Shown piece after piece: positions 1 through 7,811 of a stretch of 64,000 bases of DNA (position 1 is its first letter; each line of letters begins with the position of its first letter). The notes beneath the pieces are model-generated. The model was not told the origin of the DNA and ran no database searches. It saw nothing but the letters and a program-made list of their open reading frames with translations. Origin of the DNA: Arthrobacter rhizophilus (GTDB lineage Bacteria > Actinomycetota > Actinomycetes > Actinomycetales > Micrococcaceae); NCBI RefSeq assembly GCF_026241105.1, contig NZ_JAPFFT010000001.1, positions 124,001 to 188,000 of the forward strand, given 5' to 3'. The position numbers were made by a program, and so were the translations under genes.

Positions 1-516
1 TCGAGCAATCGCCACGGCCTGGGCCTGCCCGCCGGAGAGCGATCCGACGAGCTGCTTCGCGCTCTTGATGCCCTCGATGTGGACGACCGAATCGAGGATC
101 TCGGTGGTGATTTCGTCCATCTCCTTGATCTTCATGAAGCCGAACCGGTTGGTGATCTCCCGGCCGGCGAAGATATTGCGCGTGATGGACATCGTTGGTA
201 TGAGGGCCGAGTCCTGGAAGATGGTCTCCACTCCGCGGCGCTCTGTTTCGGGCCGGGTGACCTTGGGCAGTTCCTCGCCGTCCCAGAAGTACTGTCCGCT
301 GGTCATCGGTACGACGCCGGACATGATCTTCACCAGGGTCGATTTGCCTGCACCGTTATCACCTAGAAGACCGACTACTTCTCCCTTGCCGATGGAGAAG
401 GAGACGTCCTTGAGGACTGTGTTGGGGCCGTAGTTCTTGACGATCTTGTCGATCCGGAGGAGCGCTCCGCCGTCGGTGGTCATGCTGGAGGCGGTTTCGG
501 TGGCTTGGGAGGTCAT
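1..516 (-). CDS. Sugar ABC importer ATPase, partial at window edge
   Basis: Nucleotide-binding subunit of a carbohydrate ABC importer, cut by the left end of the window (172 codons visible). Read leftwards from 516 it shows a Walker A loop GDNGAGKST at about residues 52-60, a Q-loop region (FQDSALIPTM) and the ABC signature LSGGQAQAVAIAR just before the edge; Walker B lies outside. The sequence style suggests a single-cassette fructose-type ATPase rather than a duplicated RbsA, but the missing part prevents a firm choice. Its ATG overlaps the stop of the permease gene (ATGA), so the two are probably translationally coupled. It powers uptake of an unknown sugar together with the next two genes. 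Confidence 0.9.
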   Translation of the reverse strand, partial: MTSQATETASSMTTDGGALLRIDKIVKNYGPNTVLKDVSFSIGKGEVVGLLGDNGAGKSTLVKIMSGVVPMTSGQYFWDGEELPKVTRPETERRGVETIFQDSALIPTMSITRNIFAGREITNRFGFMKIKEMDEITTEILDSVVHIEGIKSAKQLVGSLSGGQAQAVAIAR

Positions 517-1652
517 GATGCTTTGCCTTCCATGAACTTGTTGAATACCGCGGCGATGACGATCGCGACGCCGAGGAAGAGTTGGACGTAGAAGCCAGGG
601 GCCTTGGCCAGGATGAGGCCGTTCTGGATGGTCTGGATCAGGGCGGCACCCACAATCATGCCGATGATCGAGCCGCGGCCTCCGGTGAGTGAGCATCCGC
701 CGACAACTGCTGCTGCCACCGCAAGAAGCGTGTAATCCGCGGTCGTCCCCGGCTGCATTCCCGAGGTGCGGCCCACGATAAGGACTGAGGCCAGGCCGAC
801 CATTAGCCCGAGGAATGCGAAGGCCTGGAGTCTGACCGCGCGGGGCTTGATCGACACAGCGGCCGCGGCGGCCGCATTGCCGCCGACGGCGTAGATTTTG
901 TTGCCGGCCTTGTGCCGGTGCAGGTAGAACCAGGCGACAATACCGATGACGACCATCCATACGATCTGTGAGCGGAAGTAGCCGTAGTCGCCCGCAAGGA
1001 TGTTCACCGCTTCCGGCGTGCGGACGCCCGGGAGGAACGTTGCCGGGGTGAGGCCGTTGATGAAGATCGACGCCCCCGTCCAGAAGAAGCTCATGCCGAG
1101 CGTGGCGATGAAGGAAGGGATCCTCGTGTAGACCACGATGAGACCGTTCACGATGCCGATCACGATCGTGCTGGCCACGGCTGCGAGCAGGCCCACTACC
1201 CAGTCAGTCTGGTTCGAAACGCGGATGAACACGACGCCGGCGAAGCCGATCATTGCACCGACCGAAAGGTCGAACTCGCCGCAGATCATCAGGACGCCGA
1301 CGCCGATGCCCAGGATCGCCAGTGCAGGGATGCTCTGGGACAGGACGCCGGACAGGTTGTCCTTGGACAGGAACGGGAACGAGCCAGGGCTCACGGCGCT
1401 GTAGACCGAGAACGCGGCAAGGATGACGACGAAAACAACGCCGATCTCAAGGGCGCCGCGGCCCCGCAGGTAGTACAGGTTTTCCTTCAGTTTGCCCGAC
1501 AGCGTGGTGGGCCTGCTGTCGGCGAGGCGCCGCCTTGTCGGCGTCTCGTCCATGGCAAGCGCTGGAGTCGGGAGCGGTCCGCTCGCGACGGGTTCCGTCG
1601 GATTCTTGATATTGGCCATCTCGGCTCTCTCAATTCTCTGTGTTCGGACCAT
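513..1652 (-). CDS. Sugar ABC transporter permease (RbsC/FrcC type)
   Basis: Membrane subunit of the same importer. After a hydrophilic, proline-rich N-terminus of about 60 residues come eight or more hydrophobic segments, ending with the family-typical stretch GGRGSIIGMIVGAALIQTIQ followed by a last helix. About 379 residues from the start at 1652; an internal ATG at 1619 (MANIKNP) has a slightly better upstream GAGAG and may be the true start. It lies between the lipoprotein gene, separated by a strong hairpin, and the ATPase gene, which it overlaps by 4 nt. Substrate not determinable from the permease. Confidence 0.9.
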   Translation of the reverse strand: MVRTQRIERAEMANIKNPTEPVASGPLPTPALAMDETPTRRRLADSRPTTLSGKLKENLYYLRGRGALEIGVVFVVILAAFSVYSAVSPGSFPFLSKDNLSGVLSQSIPALAILGIGVGVLMICGEFDLSVGAMIGFAGVVFIRVSNQTDWVVGLLAAVASTIVIGIVNGLIVVYTRIPSFIATLGMSFFWTGASIFINGLTPATFLPGVRTPEAVNILAGDYGYFRSQIVWMVVIGIVAWFYLHRHKAGNKIYAVGGNAAAAAAVSIKPRAVRLQAFAFLGLMVGLASVLIVGRTSGMQPGTTADYTLLAVAAAVVGGCSLTGGRGSIIGMIVGAALIQTIQNGLILAKAPGFYVQLFLGVAIVIAAVFNKFMEGKAS

Positions 1653-1699
1653 CTAGCAGGCCCTGGTGTTGCTGTTCATGTGACGCGAGTTTGGTGTTT

Positions 1700-1731
1700 G
1701 TATGCGGGGCCCGGAGCAGAGCCCCGCATAC
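1700..1731 (-). terminator. Intercistronic hairpin between binding protein and permease
   Basis: Perfect 11-bp stem (arms 1700-1710 and 1721-1731, 10-nt loop) directly downstream of the binding-protein stop. No U-run follows in the direction of transcription, so it more likely stabilises the abundant binding-protein mRNA or attenuates read-through than fully terminates. Confidence 0.6.
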
Positions 1732-1745
1732 GACGCGGCGTTTCG

Positions 1746-2780
1746 TTACCAGCGGACGCCCTGCAGGTCCTTTGCCTTGAGGTTGTCCACGTTGGTCTTG
1801 TCGATGAGGCCGTTACCGCCGGAGTTGATGTCCGACGGCGAGAGCCCGAAGTCCAGCTGGAGGCTGGCCTGGAGGACGGTCTGGAACCCTTGGACATAGC
1901 CCTGTTGGTCGGCGGTGGCGATGATGCGGCCAGAGGTGATGCCGTCGATCACCTGCGGGGAAGTGTCAAAGCCGATGATCGGGGCCTTGACGCCTGCGGC
2001 GTCCTCGGCCGGCACAGCATTGCGGTGCGGAGTGCCGCCCAGCGGCACAACCGCCTTGACGTCCTTGTTGGCCGCCAACCACGAAGTCATCGAGTCGAGG
2101 GCAGCCCCGTCTTCAGCCGAAGTGCGCAGGTAGGTGCATTTGGCGCCTACGGCCTTGAGTGCGTCTTCCACGCCGCCGCCGCGTTGGATGGCGTACTGCT
2201 GCGTGGGCTCTTCGGCGGCGCATAGGACCTTGTCCCCTGCGCCAATCTTGACTTCCTTCAGCAGGCGCTGGCCGACAAGCTGGCCGACCTGCTTGAAGTC
2301 CTGACCGACAAACGCCTTGATGCAGGACTTCGCGTTGGCAGACGGGGGAACGTTGAAGGCGTACACGGAGATCCCTGCCTTCGAGGCCTCGCAGGCCGCC
2401 CCTTCCCAGGACGGGTCATTGAAGGGCACGAAGATCGCCGCGGGCTTGTTGGCGATGGCGGAGTTGATGAGGTCGCCCATCTTGCTCGCGTCCCCTCCGG
2501 CGGTCTGCTCGGTCATTTTCAGGTTGCCCAGCTGGGCTGCGTCCTTGGCTCCGGTGGCCATCTGGTTCCAGAAGGCGTCGCCGGCAGGGTCGTAGTAAGT
2601 CAAGAAATATACTGACCGGTTTTGAGCATGGCTACCGAAGCCGTCCTTAAGAGCGGCACTGGATGAACTGCTGGCGGAGCTGTTGCTGCTGCATGCGCTG
2701 GCGAACAGAAGAACGGCAGCTCCCGCGGCGGCCAGGCCGACACGGGTTGCCTTCTGTCGAGTGGTGGTCTTCATTGACAC
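1746..2780 (-). CDS. Sugar ABC transporter substrate-binding lipoprotein
   Basis: Extracellular sugar-binding lipoprotein of about 344 residues, periplasmic-binding-protein-1 fold (fructose/ribose type). A positively charged N-terminus (KTTTRQKATR) and hydrophobic stretch precede a lipobox-like FASAC with Cys at about residue 30, then a Ser-rich linker. The start is placed at GTG 2780 because AAAGGA sits 7 nt upstream; TTG 2786 is too close to that site and ATG 2774 is 13 nt away but possible. First gene of a three-gene importer operon reading leftwards. Substrate unknown. Confidence 0.88.
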   Translation of the reverse strand: MSMKTTTRQKATRVGLAAAGAAVLLFASACSSNSSASSSSSAALKDGFGSHAQNRSVYFLTYYDPAGDAFWNQMATGAKDAAQLGNLKMTEQTAGGDASKMGDLINSAIANKPAAIFVPFNDPSWEGAACEASKAGISVYAFNVPPSANAKSCIKAFVGQDFKQVGQLVGQRLLKEVKIGAGDKVLCAAEEPTQQYAIQRGGGVEDALKAVGAKCTYLRTSAEDGAALDSMTSWLAANKDVKAVVPLGGTPHRNAVPAEDAAGVKAPIIGFDTSPQVIDGITSGRIIATADQQGYVQGFQTVLQASLQLDFGLSPSDINSGGNGLIDKTNVDNLKAKDLQGVRW

Positions 2781-2917
2781 GTCCAAGTCCTTTCGTGGCC
2801 CCGCAAATCCGCCTGCCCTGGGCGGTGACGGGTTTCCTGCACGGACGCCCTGTGGCGTCCATCACAACTAGTAGACGTTTCGCGCGTTAGATTTGTCAAG
2901 AGTTTGTTCTGACATTT

Positions 2918-2933
2918 GGCAAAATACTTTGCC
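2918..2933. promoter_or_regulatory. Inverted repeat GGCAAA-N4-TTTGCC, operator candidate
   Basis: Perfect 6-bp arms with a 4-bp spacer, about 140 bp upstream of the binding-protein start, in the gap between this operon and the decayed porter at 3134. Resembles the half-sites of the LacI-type operators found at 16-32 kb but with different spacing. No regulator is adjacent. Confidence 0.4.
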
Positions 2934-2985
2934 GACCCGCCGTCCCCGCCTTGGAATTTTCAGGGCAACCTGGCTGTTTGCCTGG

Positions 2986-3010
2986 CCGGTCATATTGTTA
3001 GTTTGACCGG
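2986..3010. promoter_or_regulatory. Inverted repeat CCGGTCA-N11-TGACCGG
   Basis: Perfect 7-bp arms centred at about 2998; each arm also sits in a near-direct repeat (CCGGTCATATT and CCGGACATATT). Located in the otherwise gene-free stretch 2787-3133. Could be a regulator site for the importer operon; function inferred only. Confidence 0.35.
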
Positions 3011-3043
3011 ACATATTCACTTTCGCGGGTTAGGGTAAGTGAC

Positions 3044-3064
3044 GCGGATCACTGAGGGATCCGC
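3044..3064. repeat. Inverted repeat GCGGATC-N7-GATCCGC
   Basis: Perfect 7-bp arms around a 7-nt loop just before the truncated porter. It could form a hairpin or serve as an operator; no U-run on either side. The rest of the gap 2787-3133 shows no open frame that looks coding. Confidence 0.3.
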
Positions 3065-3133
3065 GCCTGTACGACAAAGGATTCCGATGGAAACCGCACA
3101 TCTTCACGGCAAACCTCACTGCCGCCACTGGCC

Positions 3134-3655
3134 GACGGCCCTCTCCGCAGGCGCCTTGGCCTTGTCGCCGTCGTAGCCGGCTCGGCCGCCCTCGTCCTCA
3201 TGGACCACATCGACCGGCGCAAGAACTTCATCCTCGGCCTTGGGCTGACGACGGTCTCGCACTGGCTCATCGGCATCGCATCGATGGTGCTTCCGGTCGG
3301 CAGCCCCGCGCAGCCCTTCGTGATCCTTGCACTCGTTGTCGTGTTCGTCGGATCGGTGCAACTGTTCCTCAACATCGCCGTCTGGGTGTACCACTCGGAA
3401 GTGTTCCCGCTGCACATGCGCGGCATCGGCATTTCGGTGTTCGTCCTGTGGGTGATTAACGGGTTCCTCTCGCTCTACTTCCCCTCGCTCGTCAGCGCCG
3501 TGGGCATCACCGGCTCGTTCTTCCTCTTCGCCGCCATCAACGTCGTGGCACTGATCTTCGCCATCACCCAAGTGCCGGAGACACGCGGCCGCACCCTCGA
3601 GGCACTCGAAGAGGAAGTCACAACGGGGGCCATCTACCTCGTCCACAAGAAATAG
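3134..3655 (+). pseudogene. C-terminal remnant of an MFS sugar porter
   Basis: Only the last third of a sugar-porter-family transporter remains, about 170 codons against a usual 450 to 500. The frame begins within what resembles transmembrane helix 7, passes the DxxxRR loop (LMDHIDRRKN), four to five hydrophobic helices with PLHMRGIG, and ends with the family's C-terminal signature PETRGRTLEALEEE. An ATG at 3200 exists but starts in the middle of the fold and has no convincing ribosome site. The N-terminal half is absent, which points to a deletion or rearrangement between this fragment and the divergent ABC operon. Confidence 0.75.
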
Positions 3656-3862
3656 ATGAGTTCTTAGGGTCAAAAGGCAGGCGGCGCGGGCACGTGATGA
3701 GCGTCCCGGCGCCGACCGCTTTGTTGACGCGACCATTGCTCCCCGGACCATTTCCTCGTCACTGCCCTCAACGCAGCGTGGCGGAGCGGCCTAGCGCGTC
3801 GTCCGAACCTCCAGCCCTGGCCGGGTTCGTCCTCCGATCCGGAAGACCGCCCTGACGCATCC

Positions 3863-3890
3863 AGTGAGGCACTGCCTGTCATGCCTCACT
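3863..3890 (-). terminator. Hairpin downstream of the GntR gene
   Basis: Perfect 9-bp stem AGTGAGGCA / TGCCTCACT with a 10-nt loop, 35 bp past the stop of the leftward GntR gene. No U-tract, so a weak or Rho-assisted terminator. The stretch 3656-3862 before it holds nothing else that I can support. Confidence 0.45.
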
Positions 3891-3925
3891 GCGGCCGGGG
3901 CCGGGGGAGTCTGCAGGATCAGCAC

Positions 3926-4696
3926 TCAGCGGGGCCTGAGTCCTTCGCGCTGCAGTTCGGGAGACATCAGTTCCGACATATCGATCTGACCGATCGTGAG
4001 GGTTCGACCGTATTTGAGCCGCACCCGACCGGCGATCCAGGACGTACGGGCAAGCTCAACCAACTCGCCCGTTTCCCGCAATCTGCTGCAAGTCGTGACT
4101 TCAAGCAAGGGGACGTCTTTTGGTGAGTTCAGAAGACCCGCCTGGCGGCGACTGGCGAATGAGATGCGGATGGAACCGGAGGCGGTGGCCAGTGCTGAGC
4201 GCGGTTTCTGCGAAAGAATCGCCCGGCTGGTCGCGGGAAGCCATGATTCCGTTATCGCGATTGCGACGCCGTCGACTTCCTGAATATGGAGTCCGAAAAC
4301 GAACCGTTGCGCCTGGTCGTGCTCGATGAGGCCGAGAAGCTCGTTGGCCACCACTGTGTCCTTCGAGTATTCCGTGAGGCGCGAACGGGCCACATGGCCG
4401 GTTGCGAGAAGTTGCTCCCGCCATGGGCGGAGCAAGTCCACATCGAAGTGCCGATTGCTTTCAGTCACGAATGTGCCGGAACCGCGTTTGGACCGCAGAT
4501 ATCCGTCTGTCACCAGGCTCTCGATGGCACGACGCACCGTCATCCGGCTCACCCCGTAGTGGGCAGCAAGCTCGTTCTCCGACGGCAGACGCATTCCGCG
4601 ACGAAACTCGAAGAGTTCGATTCGACGATGGAGATCCCTCTCGATCTGTCCCCATACGCTCAGCGGCGAATCCTGCTCAACGACGAACGGCTCCAT
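3926..4696 (-). CDS. GntR-family regulator, HutC/UTRA type
   Basis: Transcriptional regulator of 256 residues. The N-terminal winged helix-turn-helix covers about residues 10-77, with the typical LPSENELAAHYGVSRMTVRR stretch at about 37-56 and the wing RGSGTFV. The remaining 165 residues match the layout of a UTRA ligand-binding domain (ending in LELARTSWIAGR-like features), the HutC subgroup. It is divergent from the reductase-flavodoxin-P450 operon, and a palindromic site of the subgroup's kind lies between them, so it most likely represses that operon and itself until a pathway substrate binds. Effector unknown. Confidence 0.85.
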   Translation of the reverse strand: MEPFVVEQDSPLSVWGQIERDLHRRIELFEFRRGMRLPSENELAAHYGVSRMTVRRAIESLVTDGYLRSKRGSGTFVTESNRHFDVDLLRPWREQLLATGHVARSRLTEYSKDTVVANELLGLIEHDQAQRFVFGLHIQEVDGVAIAITESWLPATSRAILSQKPRSALATASGSIRISFASRRQAGLLNSPKDVPLLEVTTCSRLRETGELVELARTSWIAGRVRLKYGRTLTIGQIDMSELMSPELQREGLRPR

Positions 4697-4793
4697 ATCC
4701 TAAGTATGTCATCCCGGCATCACGTTCCTTCCGCGCGGCCGAAGCAGCAGCCCGTACATGCCGGGACCCCTGGTGCATTTTCACCGGAGTAAC

Positions 4794-4813
4794 TTGTCTA
4801 GTCCAATAGACAA
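4794..4813. promoter_or_regulatory. HutC-type operator candidate, TTGTCTA-N6-TAGACAA
   Basis: Perfect 7-bp arms with a 6-bp spacer, in the 244-bp divergent gap between the GntR gene and the P450 operon. The GTCTA/TAGAC arms fit the GT-N-TA-N-AC core known for HutC-subfamily sites, though with a longer centre. Best guess: binding site of the adjacent GntR. No other feature seen in 4697-4940 apart from a ribosome site AAAGGAG before the reductase. Confidence 0.6.
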
Positions 4814-4940
4814 ATTCAGGGGTACCCGGCTGACTTGATGAACAGCCGGACCGATATTCCTCGCTGGGCGGCGCCAGCCCGGTGTTCTGCTCGTACTCTC
4901 AATCGAAAGAATCATTTGGTCGCAAAGGAGCACAGTACCA

Positions 4941-6083
4941 ATGGAACGCGCACAGCCAGTCCGGGACGGGCATCCGCGAATCGCAATTGTCGGAAGCGGG
5001 CCGTCAGGATGCTACACGGCGCAGTTCCTCCGCAAGCGCTGGGCAGAATCGGACATTGTCATCTTCGATCGTCTGGATACCCCGTACGGGCTGATCCGCT
5101 ACGGTGTGGCTCCCGATCACCTGGGAACCAAGGCGATCGCGAAGCAATTCGAAAGGCTGTTTGCCCGGGAGGGAGTCCAATTCGTCGGCGGAGTGGATGT
5201 CGGCCGGGATATTTCGATCGAAGATCTGCGTGCGGACTTCGACGTCGTGGTACTTGCCACCGGGCTGTGGGCAGACCGCACGATCGACGGGTTCCACCGG
5301 GCAGGCGGGCACGCCACCCATGCCGGGGTCTACGGATCCGGCGAACTGACCCGCATGATCAACGGCCACCCGGACCGCGACTCGGCGCGCATCAGCATCG
5401 GCCGTCGACCGGTGATCGTCGGGAACGGCAACGTCGCCATCGATCTCGTGCGGCTCATGCTCACCTCCCCGGCAGAGCTGGCAGAACTCGGAGTTCCCCA
5501 TGACTCCATAGAAGCTGTATCCAACGGACCGGTCGAACACATCGACGTCGTAGGGCGCTCCGGGGTCGCCTATGCAAAATTCGACCCCGCCATGGTGCGC
5601 GAACTGGGAAAGCTCAGCGATGTCAGGTTCACCACCGACATCGACCTCACGGAAACCGGAGACGAAAAAACCAGCTCGATCACGGACCTGGTCGACGGCT
5701 CGCCGGCCGTCGCCGGCCGCGAAGTACGTTTCCACTTCGGGTGGACCCCTTCACACCTCGAAGGTGAGGACCACGTCGATCGGGCGGTATTCCGTGACAC
5801 GGCAGGCCGCCGTGAGCAGCTGGTGCTGGAAACGGATTCAGTATGCACCGCCGTGGGGTTCACGGAGGCAGCCGACGACGTCCTTCTCCGCAGCACCCTT
5901 GAGTCCGAAACCACAGACCTTACCCGCGGCCTGCTGGGTAACGGGATCTACTGCGTCGGATGGTTCCGTCGAGGCCCGGTCGGGACCATCCCCGCGAACC
6001 GGAGCGACGCACGCACCGTCGCAGACGCCATTATTGCCGACATCGAAGCCGGACACCTGTCCGGTGCCACCCCCCGACCCTGA
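4941..6083 (+). CDS. NADPH:flavodoxin/ferredoxin reductase, FprA/adrenodoxin-reductase family
   Basis: FAD-dependent reductase of 380 residues that should pass electrons from NAD(P)H to the flavodoxin encoded next. The FAD Rossmann motif GSGPSGCYTA is at residues 18-27, the second dinucleotide motif GNGNVAID begins near residue 161, and the C-terminal GWFRRGPVGTIPANRSDA is the family's conserved tail. It is shorter than mycobacterial FprA (about 456). First gene of a coupled run; the flavodoxin starts 25 bp downstream. The pairing with flavodoxin and P450 recalls XplB of RDX degradation and the reductase of P450cin. AAAGGAG lies about 10 nt before the ATG. Confidence 0.88.
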   Translation: MERAQPVRDGHPRIAIVGSGPSGCYTAQFLRKRWAESDIVIFDRLDTPYGLIRYGVAPDHLGTKAIAKQFERLFAREGVQFVGGVDVGRDISIEDLRADFDVVVLATGLWADRTIDGFHRAGGHATHAGVYGSGELTRMINGHPDRDSARISIGRRPVIVGNGNVAIDLVRLMLTSPAELAELGVPHDSIEAVSNGPVEHIDVVGRSGVAYAKFDPAMVRELGKLSDVRFTTDIDLTETGDEKTSSITDLVDGSPAVAGREVRFHFGWTPSHLEGEDHVDRAVFRDTAGRREQLVLETDSVCTAVGFTEAADDVLLRSTLESETTDLTRGLLGNGIYCVGWFRRGPVGTIPANRSDARTVADAIIADIEAGHLSGATPRP

Positions 6084-6108
6084 CGAACACCCGACAAAGG
6101 AAGTCACC

Positions 6109-6564
6109 ATGAGCATCGTAGTTCTTTACGGCACCGAATCCGGTAATGCCGAGACAGTCGCCGACGACCTGGTCTCAGAACTCTCAACCGAGTCCATTCG
6201 CGCGGTCGACATGGCCGATGCCATGCTCGAGGACCTCACACCGGACGCGTTCTATATTGTGGTCTGCTCGACCCATGGCGACGGTGACCTGCCGAGCAGC
6301 GCGGTTCCCTTCGCAGAGCTGCTCGACAACGAGAAGCCCGATCTTTCCGGAATCCGCTACGCCATGTTCGGATTGGGCGACAGCTCCTACGAGACCTACA
6401 GCCGGGGAAGCGAACGCATCGACGAGCGGCTAGCAGCGCTTGGTGCGACACGGGTAGGGGAGTACGGCCGTCACGATGCGAGCGACGGGTCGCTGCCCAA
6501 CGACACGGCACTGGAATGGGCGAAGGGCATCGTTTCCACCGTCGACCTCTGCGCGGTGGCCTGA
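6109..6564 (+). CDS. Flavodoxin, P450 electron carrier
   Basis: FMN-binding flavodoxin of 151 residues. It begins with the phosphate loop YGTESGNAET (residues 7-16), has STHGDGDLPSS in the 50s loop and FGLGDSSYETY in the 90s loop, all FMN contacts in short-chain flavodoxins and cindoxin. AAAGGAAG lies 6 nt before ATG 6109. Its stop overlaps the P450 start (TGATG), implying co-translation. Expected role: shuttle electrons from the upstream reductase to the P450, in place of the ferredoxin used by most actinobacterial P450s. Confidence 0.92.
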   Translation: MSIVVLYGTESGNAETVADDLVSELSTESIRAVDMADAMLEDLTPDAFYIVVCSTHGDGDLPSSAVPFAELLDNEKPDLSGIRYAMFGLGDSSYETYSRGSERIDERLAALGATRVGEYGRHDASDGSLPNDTALEWAKGIVSTVDLCAVA

Positions 6565-7811
6565 TGAGCATCACGACCAGTGTCCACGCTGACGAGTCTG
6601 TCCAGGTCCCCGCGGACCTCACGCTCTACTACGACCCCATGTCGTACGCAGATTACGACTACCCTTACGATCTCTACAAGCGCCTGCGGGATGAGGCACC
6701 TGTCTACTACAACGCCAAGCGAAACCTCTACGTCGTTTCGCGCTACGCCGACGTGCGCGCCGCCATCGCAGACCACGAGCGCCTCTCGAGCCGCTTCGGC
6801 AACGACGTTGACGGCACGCACGACTCCTACGGCGAGGGCATGCTCGTCACGCTCGACCCTCCGCGGCACACGGCGCTTCGCGCGGCGATCCGACGCACGT
6901 TCTCTGCGCGCGAGGTCCTCGCCAAAGAGGACGGCGTGCGCGAGTTCACGCGGGAGCTGCTGCGCGACCTGTGGGAACGCGGCAGCGGCGACTTCGCAAA
7001 CGAGGTCGCCGTCCCCATGGGAATCGGCATGGGAATCATGCTCCTCGGCGCTCCCCTTGATGACCACCGAGTGCTCACAGAGCACCTCGAGCGCGCGATG
7101 GTGCGCACTGTCGGCGAGTATGGCCTCCCCGAGGACGCCGCCGCGGCGAACCGCGAGACGGAAGAGGTCCTCGCCGAGCGCTTCGCCGCGCGCCGCGCCG
7201 AGATCGACGGCGGCGCGCCCGCGACAGGTAGCGACGCGTTCACGCAGATCCTCATCGCTGTGCACGCCGGTAAGGTCCGCCCTGACGAGCAGGAGGGCCT
7301 CGCGCACCTCGTGCTCTCGGCTGCGAGCGACGCTCCCGCCGCGCTCATCACAAACTGCATCGCAATCTTCGACCGGTTCCCTGGTCTGCAGCCGTTCCTG
7401 CGTGCGAACCCGTCGATGATCCCGCAGTTCGTGGAGGAGTGCCTCCGCTATGACACTCCCGGTCAGAACGTCTCGCGGCAGACGAACGAGGATGTCGAGA
7501 TCGCTGGCACGGTCATCCCGAAGGACTCGCGCGTCATGCTCCTGCAGGGCTCCGCGAATCGCGACGAGCGCGTCTACCCTGACCCCGACCGGTTTGACCT
7601 CACGCGCGAGTTCACGCCCGCAAACCGGATCATGTCCTTCGGCGATGGCATCCATGCGTGCATGGGTGCGCCGTTCGCACGTCTTGCTTCGCGCATTGTC
7701 GTCGAGGAGCTGCTACGCGGCCCCGACATTCACGTCTCGGGCGCGCCCGAGCGGTGGACCAAGCAGTTGGTCCGCGGTTTCGCGAAGCTGCCGGTCGCGT
7801 TCGAGCAGTGA
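6564..7811 (+). CDS. Cytochrome P450 with non-canonical I-helix
   Basis: Soluble class I-like P450 of 415 residues. The heme loop FGDGIHACMG puts the thiolate ligand at Cys366; the ExxR motif is in EECLRYDTP and the meander region PDRFDLTR follows. The I-helix reads SAASDAPAAL: Asp256 is kept but the usual Thr is Ala257, which in known families (XplA, and in a different way P450cin) goes with altered oxygen activation or reductive chemistry. Leucine codons are mostly CTC, whereas the neighbouring aldo/keto reductase uses CTG and CTT, suggesting a separate origin. The stop overlaps the next gene (GTGA). Substrate unknown. Confidence 0.93.
   Translation: MSITTSVHADESVQVPADLTLYYDPMSYADYDYPYDLYKRLRDEAPVYYNAKRNLYVVSRYADVRAAIADHERLSSRFGNDVDGTHDSYGEGMLVTLDPPRHTALRAAIRRTFSAREVLAKEDGVREFTRELLRDLWERGSGDFANEVAVPMGIGMGIMLLGAPLDDHRVLTEHLERAMVRTVGEYGLPEDAAAANRETEEVLAERFAARRAEIDGGAPATGSDAFTQILIAVHAGKVRPDEQEGLAHLVLSAASDAPAALITNCIAIFDRFPGLQPFLRANPSMIPQFVEECLRYDTPGQNVSRQTNEDVEIAGTVIPKDSRVMLLQGSANRDERVYPDPDRFDLTREFTPANRIMSFGDGIHACMGAPFARLASRIVVEELLRGPDIHVSGAPERWTKQLVRGFAKLPVAFEQ

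Noticed and set aside
6471..7655. Antisense frame opposite the P450
   Set aside because: Mirror of the P450's GC-rich third positions; no domain pattern.
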